Shown here one piece after another: positions 39,201 to 47,826 of a stretch of DNA of 64,000 nucleotides. Each line of letters starts with the position of its first letter. Position 1 is the stretch's first letter. Source of the stretch: CAZVVT01 sp964630595 (GTDB lineage Bacteria > Chlamydiota > Chlamydiia > Chlamydiales > VFKH01); contig CAZVVT010000001.1 in NCBI GenBank assembly GCA_964630595.1, positions 434,001 to 498,000 on the forward strand, given 5' to 3'. The position numbers and the translations under genes are program-made. Under the pieces are notes generated by a model. The model saw only the letters and a list, made by a program, of their open reading frames with translations, was not told where the DNA came from and ran no database searches.

Positions 39201-42106
39201 GCAAAACCGGCCTGTAGAGACTCTGCAGTGGCCTTGAGCTTTCCTTTCACAACGCCGGAAGTCGCCAGCTCTGTCCACTCTTTGAGCAGCTCTCCTAGCG
39301 GACGAGGCACTGTGAGGTGCTGCGTCTCTACAAAAAGTGTTTTCAGCGCGAAAGCGAGCGAGCCCTGTTCATCCTTTAACAAAGGCAGCTTTACACTCGA
39401 GCGAAAGAGCGCAGGAGTTTGTTCATCTCCATCAAAAAAGCAGAAGCCCAAATAACAAGAATCAGGCTTCTTCAGCCCCATCTTACGTTCTATATGTGCC
39501 GAGACTCGCACATCTCCTAAATCGGCTCCCTGCCAACCCAAAGAGGCTTCTGACTGCAGCAACAACCCCTTTGGCACAGAGAAGAGCTTGCCGTCATACC
39601 GAATTGTTGCTCCTGCAAGCTTTGGAATGGCTCCGTGCGCCGAAAAAAGCGCTACCTGCTCTTCGCCAAAACCGCGGAAATCGAGATTGACATCGAGCCC
39701 CTCCATGTTGCCCTGCACACGGAAAGAATCAAGCAGCCCCACATCTGCCTTCATTTGTCCCTGGAGCGCGTTGATCTTCTGCTCGTTGAGCACGAGATGC
39801 GCAGCGGAGAATTGCACGTCTCCTGAGTCGATGAAAAGCTGAGTGTACTGCCGATTGACGTGAGCAACAAGACCGCCGTGAATCTGGATATTTTCTCCAT
39901 CCACAAAGGGCACAGCTAAAGAAAGGCCATCCACACTAAGGTCCTGAGCATCGAGCCCTAGCCGCCAAACTCCTTTACGTCGAAAGGGCTCAAAACTGAT
40001 GCGTCCATCAAAATGGCCTGCCGTAACACCTAAAGAGGCGGGTGCGTAACGAGCCAAATCAACATCGCGCACTCGCAGCACTACTTGCTGCAAACTCAGG
40101 AAAAAAGGGCCGGAAGCATCTTGAATCCAGTTCGTGCGCAACACTTTGGAAAAAGGGGCTTGTGCATTTTCAAAAAGTGTAAAACCCCACTTCTTCCACA
40201 AACGCCCCTCGGTCACAGCGGCTTCTTTGCTCAAAACCACTTCCAAATCCATGCCCGAAGAGGCTCCCAGCGCTACTGTAGCGAGCAGTTGCAGACCGCG
40301 CGGATTCTTCTCAACGGTTCCGGAAATTGTCACCGCTTCTTGTACCGCCGCAGCTGTTTGTAATCGGCCCGCCTTCAACAAGGAGAGCATATCGCCCCAC
40401 TTGCCTTGGATGTTGAAGGTCGCGACCGGTTTCTCGCTCTGCATGCCGTTGTAGGAGACATTTCCTTTTAAGCCGGCCAGAGTTCCCGCTAGTTGCGCAC
40501 TCGACAAACGACCCGACTCAATCGACAACGTCCCTGAAACATCTTCAAAACGCTCTAGGTAACCAAAGGGCTCTTTTGTCTCTACATGAGCCCAAGCCAA
40601 ATTAGCTCCCTCTAACTGCAGAGCAGCGCGGTCGATGAGAAGAGCGTTGCTGTGTGCATCCAGACGCAGGTGAGCTGAACCTTGTAGCGACTTCGTTGTG
40701 CCCTCAAAGAATAGTGAGGGGGCATCAAAGGCGATATTCTCCGCCAGCAACTCATTGACCTCCAAGGTCTGCAGCTGGGTCTTCTCTCCACTCAACAACT
40801 CTGTGATGACCAGCTTTGCCGAAACAGTGCCCGATTTAAAATCCATCTGCTGCATGCCGACCAAAGATTCACTAAAGGTCTTTGTCAGGGCATATTCTCG
40901 AGGGCCGATGTGGTCAAGCTGCACATCAATGCGTCTCTTGTCTTGCACCAAACGCGCTTGAGCCCGAATTGCTACGGGTTTGGGTTGATCTGTATCGAGC
41001 AATAAAGAAAGTTTTGTGGGCTGATCTTCACCAAAGGGATGCTCAAAGGAAAAACGAAAGGGGCTCTTCGACTTGTCGCTGAATTGAATCTTTCCTTGCA
41101 GCAAAGCTTCTATGTCTGCCGGCAGCTGCTCATTGACGGAAAAAGTGCCCTGCACACCCTCTGCAGACCAGAGATCGCCGACAATCCCGGCAGATTCAAG
41201 ATTGACGTGCACCTTTGTTCCCGCAAAAAGATTGGGGAGAAACTCATTCTCGTCCCAGGAAAGGGCCTGAGGAAAAGCGACGGGAGCCATGGTGAGGGTC
41301 ATTTTCGGCAACTTCGCTTCCATCGCAAACTGGCGATACGTAACGACTAGATCTTCAACGGTGACTGTGCCCCCAAAGACCGGTTGAAAGGCATTTTTGG
41401 GCGTCTTAAAAAGAAGAAGGCCCGATGCCGTCCCCGACTGCACAGAAAAGGGAGAAGGCACGGCTGCAAAAAAGCAGCTCAACGCATTGGCATCAGCAGC
41501 GGGAAGTTGCTCTAACTTCAGCGCTGCATCAATGGTTGTACCCCGATCTTTGATGGCCAGTTGCAGCTGTGAACCCTCGTCTCCAAGAGCCAACGTTCCG
41601 GCTGCACTACCCCCGCCAATCGTCATGTCGATGTTGATTGCCTTATGCCAAACTCGGTCCGCCCCTTCGTCAAGAACCAGCGTACCATTTTGTAAGACAA
41701 GGTGCGTGGAAACGCGGAAGATATTGAGAGGACCCCACCAAGAAGACTCCCTGTCTTGCTTTTCTCCCGCCTCTGGGCAAGCTGAAAGGGCGATATTGGG
41801 CTCTTTCAACTGCAGATCAAGAGCAAACGTGCGATGCCATAGATCGAGTGAGAAGTTGGTGACCACCTTTTCCGAAGCAACGGCGAAAACAAAGGGGGGC
41901 TGCCCTTTTTCCAGCAGCAAGTCATGAAAGACTACACCCTCTTCGCCCCACTCTACCTTGCTGTATGTCAGTTCTGCACCATAACTACTCGATAAGGTGC
42001 TCTCTAAAACAAAGGGAAGCCAGCGGTGCAGGGTTAAATATGCACCTAGGGCACACGCTGCGATAAACGCGGCAATCCAAAGCAACCACTTCATCACGCG
42101 TTTCAT
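36248..42106 (-). CDS. Giant AsmA/YhdP-like envelope protein
   Basis: The 1952-residue protein has one N-terminal membrane anchor (WLLWIAAFIAACALGAYLTL) and no other. The rest is a long run of beta-rich sequence, typical of the repeating groove of AsmA/YhdP/TamB proteins (for example VEWGEEGVVFHDLLLEKG near the start and MRLNLDGKWSDPKITFTSG at the end). Family members bridge the periplasm and carry lipids to the outer membrane. The size exceeds AsmA and approaches or passes YhdP. It lies upstream of the comF-like gene and immediately downstream of gcvH, with no gap. The chosen start is the first Met; a second Met at position 5 would work as well. Confidence 0.82.
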   Translation of the reverse strand: MKRVMKWLLWIAAFIAACALGAYLTLHRWLPFVLESTLSSSYGAELTYSKVEWGEEGVVFHDLLLEKGQPPFVFAVASEKVVTNFSLDLWHRTFALDLQLKEPNIALSACPEAGEKQDRESSWWGPLNIFRVSTHLVLQNGTLVLDEGADRVWHKAINIDMTIGGGSAAGTLALGDEGSQLQLAIKDRGTTIDAALKLEQLPAADANALSCFFAAVPSPFSVQSGTASGLLLFKTPKNAFQPVFGGTVTVEDLVVTYRQFAMEAKLPKMTLTMAPVAFPQALSWDENEFLPNLFAGTKVHVNLESAGIVGDLWSAEGVQGTFSVNEQLPADIEALLQGKIQFSDKSKSPFRFSFEHPFGEDQPTKLSLLLDTDQPKPVAIRAQARLVQDKRRIDVQLDHIGPREYALTKTFSESLVGMQQMDFKSGTVSAKLVITELLSGEKTQLQTLEVNELLAENIAFDAPSLFFEGTTKSLQGSAHLRLDAHSNALLIDRAALQLEGANLAWAHVETKEPFGYLERFEDVSGTLSIESGRLSSAQLAGTLAGLKGNVSYNGMQSEKPVATFNIQGKWGDMLSLLKAGRLQTAAAVQEAVTISGTVEKNPRGLQLLATVALGASSGMDLEVVLSKEAAVTEGRLWKKWGFTLFENAQAPFSKVLRTNWIQDASGPFFLSLQQVVLRVRDVDLARYAPASLGVTAGHFDGRISFEPFRRKGVWRLGLDAQDLSVDGLSLAVPFVDGENIQIHGGLVAHVNRQYTQLFIDSGDVQFSAAHLVLNEQKINALQGQMKADVGLLDSFRVQGNMEGLDVNLDFRGFGEEQVALFSAHGAIPKLAGATIRYDGKLFSVPKGLLLQSEASLGWQGADLGDVRVSAHIERKMGLKKPDSCYLGFCFFDGDEQTPALFRSSVKLPLLKDEQGSLAFALKTLFVETQHLTVPRPLGELLKEWTELATSGVVKGKLKATAESLQAGFALENMSMGNAGWEFTAQSVGGGQDGKWQGLINYPYSGEMHVKAPFVGGTYMQTQPDLHFKEAHGRAFWQGKRLRLLDVQTMADGMSARGDVTLDFSKEEGFGLQVTTESITGSLEDGLSFGRRFSDSAFLQQALTGHAVSGSEGVVINGFIPYGEERAQLDWRVAVDAAQVGGKIEQVELSNGAISVVIDDKATQIKALSGNVSLNGLALTLLPSTMRTSLGDKTDTIFSVQAAFEGAPYLVAAGTIEEKEGALQLTLSDESRLGGIGLLLDSALFTKEWGIKTLKGQAIINMVTVGRDLSALLSLWNYSPDLKKYTEGMEGQLKIDADYTADHARLQMSGKGLTASGLLVMDRDEWNLQQLTWKGFSAQGRFLNQKAQILVEDLEITAPGASVTTQGAYNKESKELLLSFSDFDLDLGKIDFADRWQPLVSRWNPQGRVRMTGSFSAHLLEQAPYIDVTWKASAATEGVTLRGNRVQSQGPVALSYASATGLSVEKLSFAIRRADQILWEAQTQVKAVRVDGDTVQIKDFSFALKTGYFRELVGLADELFPDVIDPAVTAFMNDLQRDGGISGVMSLEVSPEKMTLHMKPADGTWHFYGHTLDLAGLELVAASEGVDIKGTWHLPSLDLLVRMQTKSGEPKDGRIWISQGGMPIDATNQLVTDWVWNDAGLLVQRMQGQLLGLGVNLNGLATAQVQQLSGTLALANSSRLTPVVSASIATFLKDWGIQSGLRLRGSFLFDKKMAKLINFKGKLLGENFTFLGNQVANASADVLFDTKGIQIQQFQAFDPALHMTMGQLMFAKDTAGDWWIRLPLLRIDNVKLGQLKREEPITKGLRPFLIPQAEIKDLSGNLSKLETLTGSGMVRFEKVKKEGLGNQLLSIPADILGRLGLNPNALSPAMGNISFRIEDRKIILTDFNDVFSEGKYSRFLLAKSPYVSYIDFDGNIHVQMRMKQYNLLLKLTENMRLNLDGKWSDPKITFTSG

Positions 42107-42448
42107 CTAATTACAGGGAGGCTCCGTTAATAAATCATCGATCTCTTTTGGTGCACGTACTTGGATGGTGTAGAGCCATCCTGCATGCTCAGGATCTTCA
42201 TTGATCAGCCGCACATCACTGCTACCTACTGCCATGACTACCCCCGAAAGAGGAGTATAGATGTCGATGGCTGCTTTCGTCGATTCCAAAACAGCGATCT
42301 GCTCTCCTCGCGCTACATGCTGTCCCACCTTTGGCAAGGAAAGAAATACGATATCCCCAATGCGCTCTTTAGTCTTTGCGCACAGACCGACAGTGGCCTG
42401 CCCGCCCTCCATTTCTACCCATTCACTGCTTTCTGTATAGAGTCTCAT
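42107..42448 (-). CDS. gcvH: Glycine cleavage system H-like lipoyl protein
   Basis: The 113-residue protein is the lipoyl carrier of the glycine cleavage system. The core is intact: GDIVFLSLPKVGQHVARGEQ, the lipoylation site VLESTKAAIDIYTPLSG (the Lys follows ST) and LINEDPEHAGWLYTI. The rest of the glycine cleavage system is missing in chlamydiae, from memory, so it may serve as a lipoyl donor for other enzymes. A lipoate ligase gene lies about 5 kb away. Its start overlaps the PpiD-like gene by 4 bp and its stop abuts the AsmA-like start. Confidence 0.92.
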   Translation of the reverse strand: MRLYTESSEWVEMEGGQATVGLCAKTKERIGDIVFLSLPKVGQHVARGEQIAVLESTKAAIDIYTPLSGVVMAVGSSDVRLINEDPEHAGWLYTIQVRAPKEIDDLLTEPPCN

Positions 42449-43953
42449 TGGAGCACCTGGAGTTTCGCTTCTGCTTTGAGTGCCCTTATCAGCGCCTCTT
42501 TTTTTGCACAGGCGCCACCTCGGGCAGTGGCCACCATAAGGTAGGGGTAGAGCTGATCATCCAGCCCCGCCTTTCCTATCGTCTGCCCCTCGACCAGCTC
42601 CACAGTTTTGCGCCGCAGCAGGGAAGAGTTGCTGCCCAGCTGCCCCACAAAGCGCATCTTTGCCGCATACTGTTCTTTAGAGCACTTCAGCTGCGGCTTC
42701 CAGGGCAGACCCGCATCGGCTGCAGCCTTCAACGTATCTCTGATCACCCCACTATATTTCTTGCGCGCCACTTCTAGCTTCTGCTGCGGAATCAATCCCG
42801 CCGCATAGGCCTCTTCGAAAGGCACAGTATAAGCCGTGACCTCGCCTACCTCTTCGATGCGGTAATACGTATTATTATCAAAGCTCACCTCTTGCGGCTT
42901 CCACGTAAATTCCACTTTGTTCTTTAGCCCTTTCAACATATAGGCACGCAGATCAACCCACTTGCTCTCGGCGCGGTCGAGTGCCTTGGCGAGCCACACA
43001 GGATTGGTGCGGACCATCTCATCGCGGTCCATCTTGGCTTCTAAAACAGCGCGCAGCGGAATCTGCTCTTTGGCCTCCGCCAGAGTCACCTCTTTCATGC
43101 GCACGCGCGCGCTCTTGACCCGCAGGGGCTGATAGGACTCATAAGCATAGAGCGCCTCTTCACTGGGCAGCCGCACGCTACACTCGATACGTTCTGCCAT
43201 CTGATCGGCAAAAAGCGCATCATCGACCACCACGGCCTCTTCCGCCTTCGCTAGCAACTTTTTTGCCAAATCCAATGCCCGGCGAGCTGGCTCTGTCTCG
43301 CGGCTGACTACTGCCAATGCCTCTGCCTTTTCCGCGAGACGAAAAACGGCCTTTGCGGCCTCCTCCATCAGGTGCGGCCCCATCCAGTCATAGACATCGC
43401 GGTACCCAAAAATCGCCGGCGCTGCCGTACAGTGCACACCACACTCCGCATCGATTGCTTGCCGCCCCAGCACAAACCCGAGCAACTCGGGACTGAACTT
43501 CTGCTGCATCGAAAAGAGTGCCATGTGTGCCGCTACTCTCTCTCCCACATCTTTGCTCGACTGAAAGATCTCTAGCGCTTGAGGAATCTCCGGCGCCGCC
43601 TTCTGCCAGACATTCATCGCACTAATGCTGCTGTTTTCCGGATGCACAAAGGGCTTCCACGCCCCTTGCCGCTCAAACCTGGGGCCTAAGTCCGCACACA
43701 CCCCATCCCACCAATGGGCCAGTGCTACCTGCCCCAAAAAGCCCGTGTCTACTAAGTCGGTGGTGAAAAATTCGTCTCGCGCTAGAAGGGCAGTCATTGC
43801 TGAAAGGTCCTTCTTCAAAATCGGCCCGGACTCCTCAACCTCATCAGAAGTCATTAAAGCTGAGTAGGTTCCAAAAAAGGAAAAGCTGATAATGATGATG
43901 ATCGCGAGGAAAATAAAGAAGTATTTCTGGTGTTTTCGAAGCCACTGGAGCAT
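42445..43953 (-). CDS. SurA/PpiD N-domain-like membrane-anchored chaperone
   Basis: The 502-residue protein has the typical PpiD start: MLQWLRKHQKYFFIFLAIIIIISFSFFGTYS, a basic tail plus one inner-membrane helix. A large helical periplasmic region follows, including MAERIECSVRLPSEEALYAYESYQPL and VEFTWKPQEVSFDNNTYYRIEEVGE. I see no parvulin PPIase domain (no obvious catalytic motif). From memory Chlamydia has a conserved protein at this position after gcvH (CT283). Its likely role is as a periplasmic folding factor for outer membrane proteins. It precedes gcvH with a 4-bp overlap. Confidence 0.7.
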   Translation of the reverse strand: MLQWLRKHQKYFFIFLAIIIIISFSFFGTYSALMTSDEVEESGPILKKDLSAMTALLARDEFFTTDLVDTGFLGQVALAHWWDGVCADLGPRFERQGAWKPFVHPENSSISAMNVWQKAAPEIPQALEIFQSSKDVGERVAAHMALFSMQQKFSPELLGFVLGRQAIDAECGVHCTAAPAIFGYRDVYDWMGPHLMEEAAKAVFRLAEKAEALAVVSRETEPARRALDLAKKLLAKAEEAVVVDDALFADQMAERIECSVRLPSEEALYAYESYQPLRVKSARVRMKEVTLAEAKEQIPLRAVLEAKMDRDEMVRTNPVWLAKALDRAESKWVDLRAYMLKGLKNKVEFTWKPQEVSFDNNTYYRIEEVGEVTAYTVPFEEAYAAGLIPQQKLEVARKKYSGVIRDTLKAAADAGLPWKPQLKCSKEQYAAKMRFVGQLGSNSSLLRRKTVELVEGQTIGKAGLDDQLYPYLMVATARGGACAKKEALIRALKAEAKLQVLQ

Positions 43954-43995
43954 AAGCTGGTACTAGAATTCGTTAATTCCAGGAGAGTCTACCAC

Positions 43996-44154
43996 ATGAG
44001 CCAAAAAAATAAGGAAAAACTCAAGAAACCGGTCGGACGCGAATTTCAAGACGAGCGGGGCGACACTCATGGCACTGAGGCAAAAACCACCAAACACGAA
44101 GCGATCGTCACCGTTGGTACGAAGGGCGGCCGCAATTTACGCGGTCGCAACTAA
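43996..44154 (+). CDS. Small basic hypothetical protein
   Basis: The 52-residue protein MSQKNKEKLKKPVGREF... is preceded by a good AGGAG ribosome site 11 bases before the ATG. It has many Lys and Arg and an end rich in Gly and Arg (TKGGRNLRGRN). The composition suggests a nucleic-acid-binding or ribosome-associated protein; no family is recognised. It sits between two leftward genes, with its stop overlapping the convergent gene by 4 bp. The strong ribosome site and a compact fit between flanking genes are the main arguments for its reality. Confidence 0.6.
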   Translation: MSQKNKEKLKKPVGREFQDERGDTHGTEAKTTKHEAIVTVGTKGGRNLRGRN

Positions 44155-44585
44155 AGTTTTAAAATGCCGTCGTAATCAGGCGAAGGCAGAGACATCGACC
44201 GCGACAATCGATCTGGCGAGAACCTTTCCTCGAAAATTTCTGGCCCATCCACGAAAAAGCGTAAATGTCCTCCCAAAGCGGGTGCAAAGCTAATCCCGAG
44301 GTCGTCTGCCATTATAGCAATCTCTAGCTGGCTGGATTTCCCATCTACTCCAATCCCCAGACGGTTTTCCCCAAGGTCACTGGAAAGTGCTTCAAAAACA
44401 CCTTTTATATTTGGACGCTTTCCACCCCACATGAGCTCGCGGATTTTTGCAATCACCGCGCGCGGCACATCCGGCATCCAGGCAACATCGGGCTTAAATC
44501 TCGATTCTCCTCGAGACACACGGTCTACCATTTTGGCAACCGAGGCAGTGGAGACATGGGCATAACTACGAACAGAAAGCGACAT
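44151..44585 (-). CDS. Hypothetical protein downstream of clpC
   Basis: The 144-residue protein has no signal peptide. It contains ASVAKMVDRVSRGESRF, PDVPRAVIAKIRELMWGGKRPNIKGVFEALSSDLGENRLGIG and IAIMADDLGISFAPALGGHLRFFVDG. The helix-rich first half followed by beta strands gives no match I recognise. It lies 42 bp after the clpC stop in the same direction. A strong hairpin (44591-44617) sits in that gap and ends only 5 bases before its ATG, so its translation could be affected by the fold. It converges with the small basic gene at its 3' end. Confidence 0.55.
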   Translation of the reverse strand: MSLSVRSYAHVSTASVAKMVDRVSRGESRFKPDVAWMPDVPRAVIAKIRELMWGGKRPNIKGVFEALSSDLGENRLGIGVDGKSSQLEIAIMADDLGISFAPALGGHLRFFVDGPEIFEERFSPDRLSRSMSLPSPDYDGILKL

Positions 44586-44590
44586 AACGA

Positions 44591-44617
44591 GGGAGAGAGT
44601 CTACAACGCTCTCTCCC
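44591..44617 (-). terminator. Terminator-like hairpin between clpC and the next gene
   Basis: GGGAGAGAG (44591-44599) pairs with CTCTCTCCC (44609-44617) over a 9-nt loop, a perfect 9-bp stem located 10 bp after the clpC stop. No T-run follows on the minus strand, so termination would be weak. It could also mask the ribosome site of the gene starting at 44585. Confidence 0.45.
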
Positions 44618-44627
44618 TTATTGGCAA

Positions 44628-47138
44628 TCAATTGCTCGCGGCAGCCAGTGCTGCTTCCGGCACAAATCGCAGGGTGTCCTGATCGAGAACAACCTGGAAG
44701 TGGCGTGGGTCAGCGACAGTGGGTGCTCGTAGAATGATTTCGGCGAGCTGATCCTCGAGATACTGTTCGACCGTGCGTCGCATAGGACGCGCGCCCATCT
44801 CGGGCTGGAAGCCTTTCTGGACGAGGAAATCGACGGCCTCTTTGGTCAGCTCGAAGGTGATTTTCTTGCGCGCCAGTCGTTTTTGCACCTTGGCGATTTC
44901 GAGGAAGACCACCTTTTCCAGCGCAGCTCTGTCGAGCGGACGGAAGATCACCAGATTGTCCAAGCGGTTGACGAACTCGGGCTTGAGCTGCTTTTTGACA
45001 GCTGCTTCGATCTTCTCGCGGATCGCGCCATATTCGAGCACCGCGCCTGTCTTGGCACCAAATCCCACCTCTTGGCTCTTGCGAATCAGGTCAGCACCTA
45101 AGTTCGAGGTCAAGATGATGATCGTATTGCGGAAGTCAATCTTGCGACCCACAGAGTCGGTCAGACGCCCCTCTTCTAAGATCTGCAAAAGCAAATCCAT
45201 CACGTCGGGATGGGCCTTTTCAATCTCGTCAAAGAGCACAACGGCATAGGGACGCTGACGCACCTTCTCCGTAAGCTGTCCACCCTCATCATGGCCCACA
45301 TATCCCGGAGGCGAGCCCGTCATGCGGCTGACGGCAAACTTCTCCATGTACTCGGACATGTCGACTTGAATCAGCGCATCTTCACCGCCAAACATCTGGA
45401 TGGCCAATTGGCGCGCCAAATGGGTCTTACCGACCCCTGTGGGCCCGAGGAACATGAAGGCACCGATGGGACGCTGCGGATCTTTGATGTCGGCGCGGCT
45501 TCTGCGGATAGCGCGGCAAATCGTGGAGATCGCATCGTCTTGGCCCAAAATGGCCTCTTTGAGCGTCTCCTCGAGTTTCAGCACCTGCGCTGTCTCTGCC
45601 TCTGTCAAACGACTGACCGGCACACCTGTTGTGCGCGATACCACCTCTGCCACATCCTCTTCATCGACGATGACTTGGTGTTCTTCCTTCTGTGAATCCC
45701 ACTCCGTCTTCACCTGCGTGAGCTTGTCGCGCAAATTCTTCTCATCATCGCGCAACCGAGCCGCCTTCTCATATTCCTGGCGCGCAATCGCCTCTTCTTT
45801 AGCAATGCGGGCCTGCTCAATTTCCTCTTCCAATTTCGAAAGATCAGAAGGCTCACTCATCGCCGAGATGCGCGCCTTAGCGCCTGCTTCATCGAGAAGG
45901 TCAATGGCCTTATCGGGCAAAAAGCGCCCGTGAATATAGCGCTCCGACAGCGTTGCAGAGGACTTCATCGCCGCTTCGGTGTAATGCACCTTGTGATGCT
46001 CTTCGTACTTCTTCTTCAGTCCGTCGAGAATCTGAATGGTCTCATCCACGCTCGGCGGATTCACAATCACCTTCTGGAAACGGCGCTCTAAAGCAGCATC
46101 CTTCTCAATATGCTTTCTCCACTCATCGTGAGTCGTTGCACCAATGCACTGCATCTCGCCGCGTGACAACGCAGGCTTCAAAATGTTGGAGGCGTCAATG
46201 GCCCCTTCAGCAGCTCCTGCGCCCACAATGGTGTGCAGCTCATCGATGAAGAGCAGAATGTTGCCATGCTTTTTGATCTCATCCATCACCGCTTTGATGC
46301 GCTCTTCAAACTGCCCGCGGTACTTTGTGCCCGCAATCATCAATGCCAAATCGAGCGATATCAGCTTCTTCTTGCGCAGATTTTCCGGCACTTCTCCCCG
46401 CACAATGGCCTGTGCGAGCCCTTCGACAATCGCCGTCTTACCCACACCTGCTTCACCAATGAGTACAGGGTTGTTTTTGCGTCTGCGGCAGAGAACGAGA
46501 ATCAACCGTTCCACTTCCTTCTTGCGCCCGATGACGGGATCCATCTTGTTCTCGCGCACCATCTCCGTCAGGTCGTAGCCATACGCCTTCAGCGCAGGCA
46601 TCTTCTCCGCTGCGTGAGAGGTCTTTTCTCCCGAAGACTTTGAAGACATCGGACCCACTGAACCGAGCCCCGCACCGGCCAGTGGAGGTAGTTGCAAATT
46701 GAATCCTTCGAGCTCTTTCAAGATCTCTTTGCGCACTTCCTTCACGTTCACGCTCAAGTTCTCTAGCACCTGCACAGCAACGCCGTCGCCTTGACGCAAC
46801 AGTCCGAGCAGCAAATGCTCCGTGCCCACATAGTTGTGATTAAGAGAGGCCGCCTCTTCCAGTGAGTGTTCAAAAACTTTTTTGACACGGCCCGTCAGTG
46901 CTGGTTCACCGAAGACTTGCAGCTCGGGTCCGAAGCCCACCAAACGCTCCACCTCTTGTCGCACTGTTTCGTAATCGAGGTTCAAGTTGCGCAAGACGTT
47001 CACAGCAACGCCTTGACCCAACTTCAACAGGCCGAGCAACAAGTGCTCTGTGCCGAGATAGTTGTGGTTCAAACGCTGCGCCTCTTTCTTGGCCAGTTTG
47101 ATCACTTGCTTAGCACGGTTGGTGAACTTGTCAAACAT
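44628..47138 (-). CDS. clpC: ATP-dependent Clp protease ATP-binding subunit ClpC
   Basis: ClpC unfolds proteins for ClpP. The start MFDKFTNRAKQVIKLAKKEAQ gives 836 residues. Two N-repeats (NYLGTEHLLLGLLKLGQGVAVNVL; NYVGTEHLLLGLLRQGDGVAVQVL) are followed by AAA+ module 1 (GEAGVGKTAIVEGLA, LLFIDELHTIVGAG). The middle domain contains the ClpC-type UVR motif (YEKAARLRDDEKNLRDKL). AAA+ module 2 has FLGPTGVGKTHLARQLA, VDMSEYMEKFAVSRMTGSPPGYVG and LTSNLGADLI. A ribosome site AGAGGA precedes the ATG. It is divergent from lplA across 34 bp. Confidence 0.97.
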   Translation of the reverse strand: MFDKFTNRAKQVIKLAKKEAQRLNHNYLGTEHLLLGLLKLGQGVAVNVLRNLNLDYETVRQEVERLVGFGPELQVFGEPALTGRVKKVFEHSLEEAASLNHNYVGTEHLLLGLLRQGDGVAVQVLENLSVNVKEVRKEILKELEGFNLQLPPLAGAGLGSVGPMSSKSSGEKTSHAAEKMPALKAYGYDLTEMVRENKMDPVIGRKKEVERLILVLCRRRKNNPVLIGEAGVGKTAIVEGLAQAIVRGEVPENLRKKKLISLDLALMIAGTKYRGQFEERIKAVMDEIKKHGNILLFIDELHTIVGAGAAEGAIDASNILKPALSRGEMQCIGATTHDEWRKHIEKDAALERRFQKVIVNPPSVDETIQILDGLKKKYEEHHKVHYTEAAMKSSATLSERYIHGRFLPDKAIDLLDEAGAKARISAMSEPSDLSKLEEEIEQARIAKEEAIARQEYEKAARLRDDEKNLRDKLTQVKTEWDSQKEEHQVIVDEEDVAEVVSRTTGVPVSRLTEAETAQVLKLEETLKEAILGQDDAISTICRAIRRSRADIKDPQRPIGAFMFLGPTGVGKTHLARQLAIQMFGGEDALIQVDMSEYMEKFAVSRMTGSPPGYVGHDEGGQLTEKVRQRPYAVVLFDEIEKAHPDVMDLLLQILEEGRLTDSVGRKIDFRNTIIILTSNLGADLIRKSQEVGFGAKTGAVLEYGAIREKIEAAVKKQLKPEFVNRLDNLVIFRPLDRAALEKVVFLEIAKVQKRLARKKITFELTKEAVDFLVQKGFQPEMGARPMRRTVEQYLEDQLAEIILRAPTVADPRHFQVVLDQDTLRFVPEAALAAASN

Positions 47139-47148
47139 AGTGTATAAT
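47119..47148 (+). promoter_or_regulatory. Possible promoter for lplA
   Basis: TATAAT (47143-47148) is a perfect -10 box. Eighteen bases upstream is TTGGTG (47119-47124), a 3/6 match to -35. The start would fall near 47156, 17 bases before the lplA ATG. The -35 box lies inside the clpC coding sequence on the opposite strand. Confidence 0.4.
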
Positions 47149-47172
47149 TCCTCTGAAAATCCCAACGATATC

Positions 47173-47826
47173 ATGTCTCTCCAAATTGTCGAGTCCCGAG
47201 CAGCCGAAAGCAGTCAAGCCATTATGGATCAGGACTTTGCGCTTCTTACAGCAGCACAGCCCACTCTCCATCTATATAGTTGGCCCACCCCCACTGCCTC
47301 CTACGGCCTGTTGGTGAAGCCCGAGGAGTTCCTCTATCTGGACAAAGTAGCGGGCCGCATCAGTTTAGCCAAGCGCCCTACCGGCGGAGGCATTCTCTTC
47401 CACCTCACTGACCTCGCCTTTTCTCTCGTCCTGCCTGCGGACCAAATTCCCGACAGCTCTCTGGCGTGCTACGCGCTCATCAACCAGAAAGTCGCCTCTC
47501 TCCTCTCGCGTCTCTTTGGCTTAGAGCTCTACGCTGCGGATGAAAACCAAGATGGTCGCGGACGCTTCTGTATGGCGAAGCCCACCGTCTACGACATTCT
47601 CTGGCATGGTGGCAAGCTCGTCGGCGCGGCGCAGCGACGTACAAAAAAGGCACTGCTTCATCAGGGAACCATCTCTATCTGTGCACCACCGTGGGAGCTC
47701 ATCGATGAGCTCGTGCACCCCGAAATCGCCTCCGCCATGCGGCAGACGTCCCGCTTTTTGACTACAGCGGAGCACCTCACAGAATATCGTGAGTTAATCG
47801 AAAATGGCTTAAAGGGTCTGTTCTAA
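47173..47826 (+). CDS. lplA: Lipoate-protein ligase A-like (BPL/LPL family)
   Basis: The 217-residue protein attaches lipoate or octanoate to carrier proteins such as GcvH or the E2 subunits. It begins MSLQIVESRAAESSQAIMDQDF, the usual start of the catalytic domain. The family motif appears as ISLAKRPTGGGILFHLTDLAFSLVLP; the Lys of the second part appears in AKPTVYDILWHGGKLVGAAQRRTKKALLHQGTI. There is no C-terminal accessory domain, as in chlamydial LplA. gcvH lies 5 kb away. The convergent PTS-IIA gene overlaps its end by 18 bp. Confidence 0.9.
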   Translation: MSLQIVESRAAESSQAIMDQDFALLTAAQPTLHLYSWPTPTASYGLLVKPEEFLYLDKVAGRISLAKRPTGGGILFHLTDLAFSLVLPADQIPDSSLACYALINQKVASLLSRLFGLELYAADENQDGRGRFCMAKPTVYDILWHGGKLVGAAQRRTKKALLHQGTISICAPPWELIDELVHPEIASAMRQTSRFLTTAEHLTEYRELIENGLKGLF

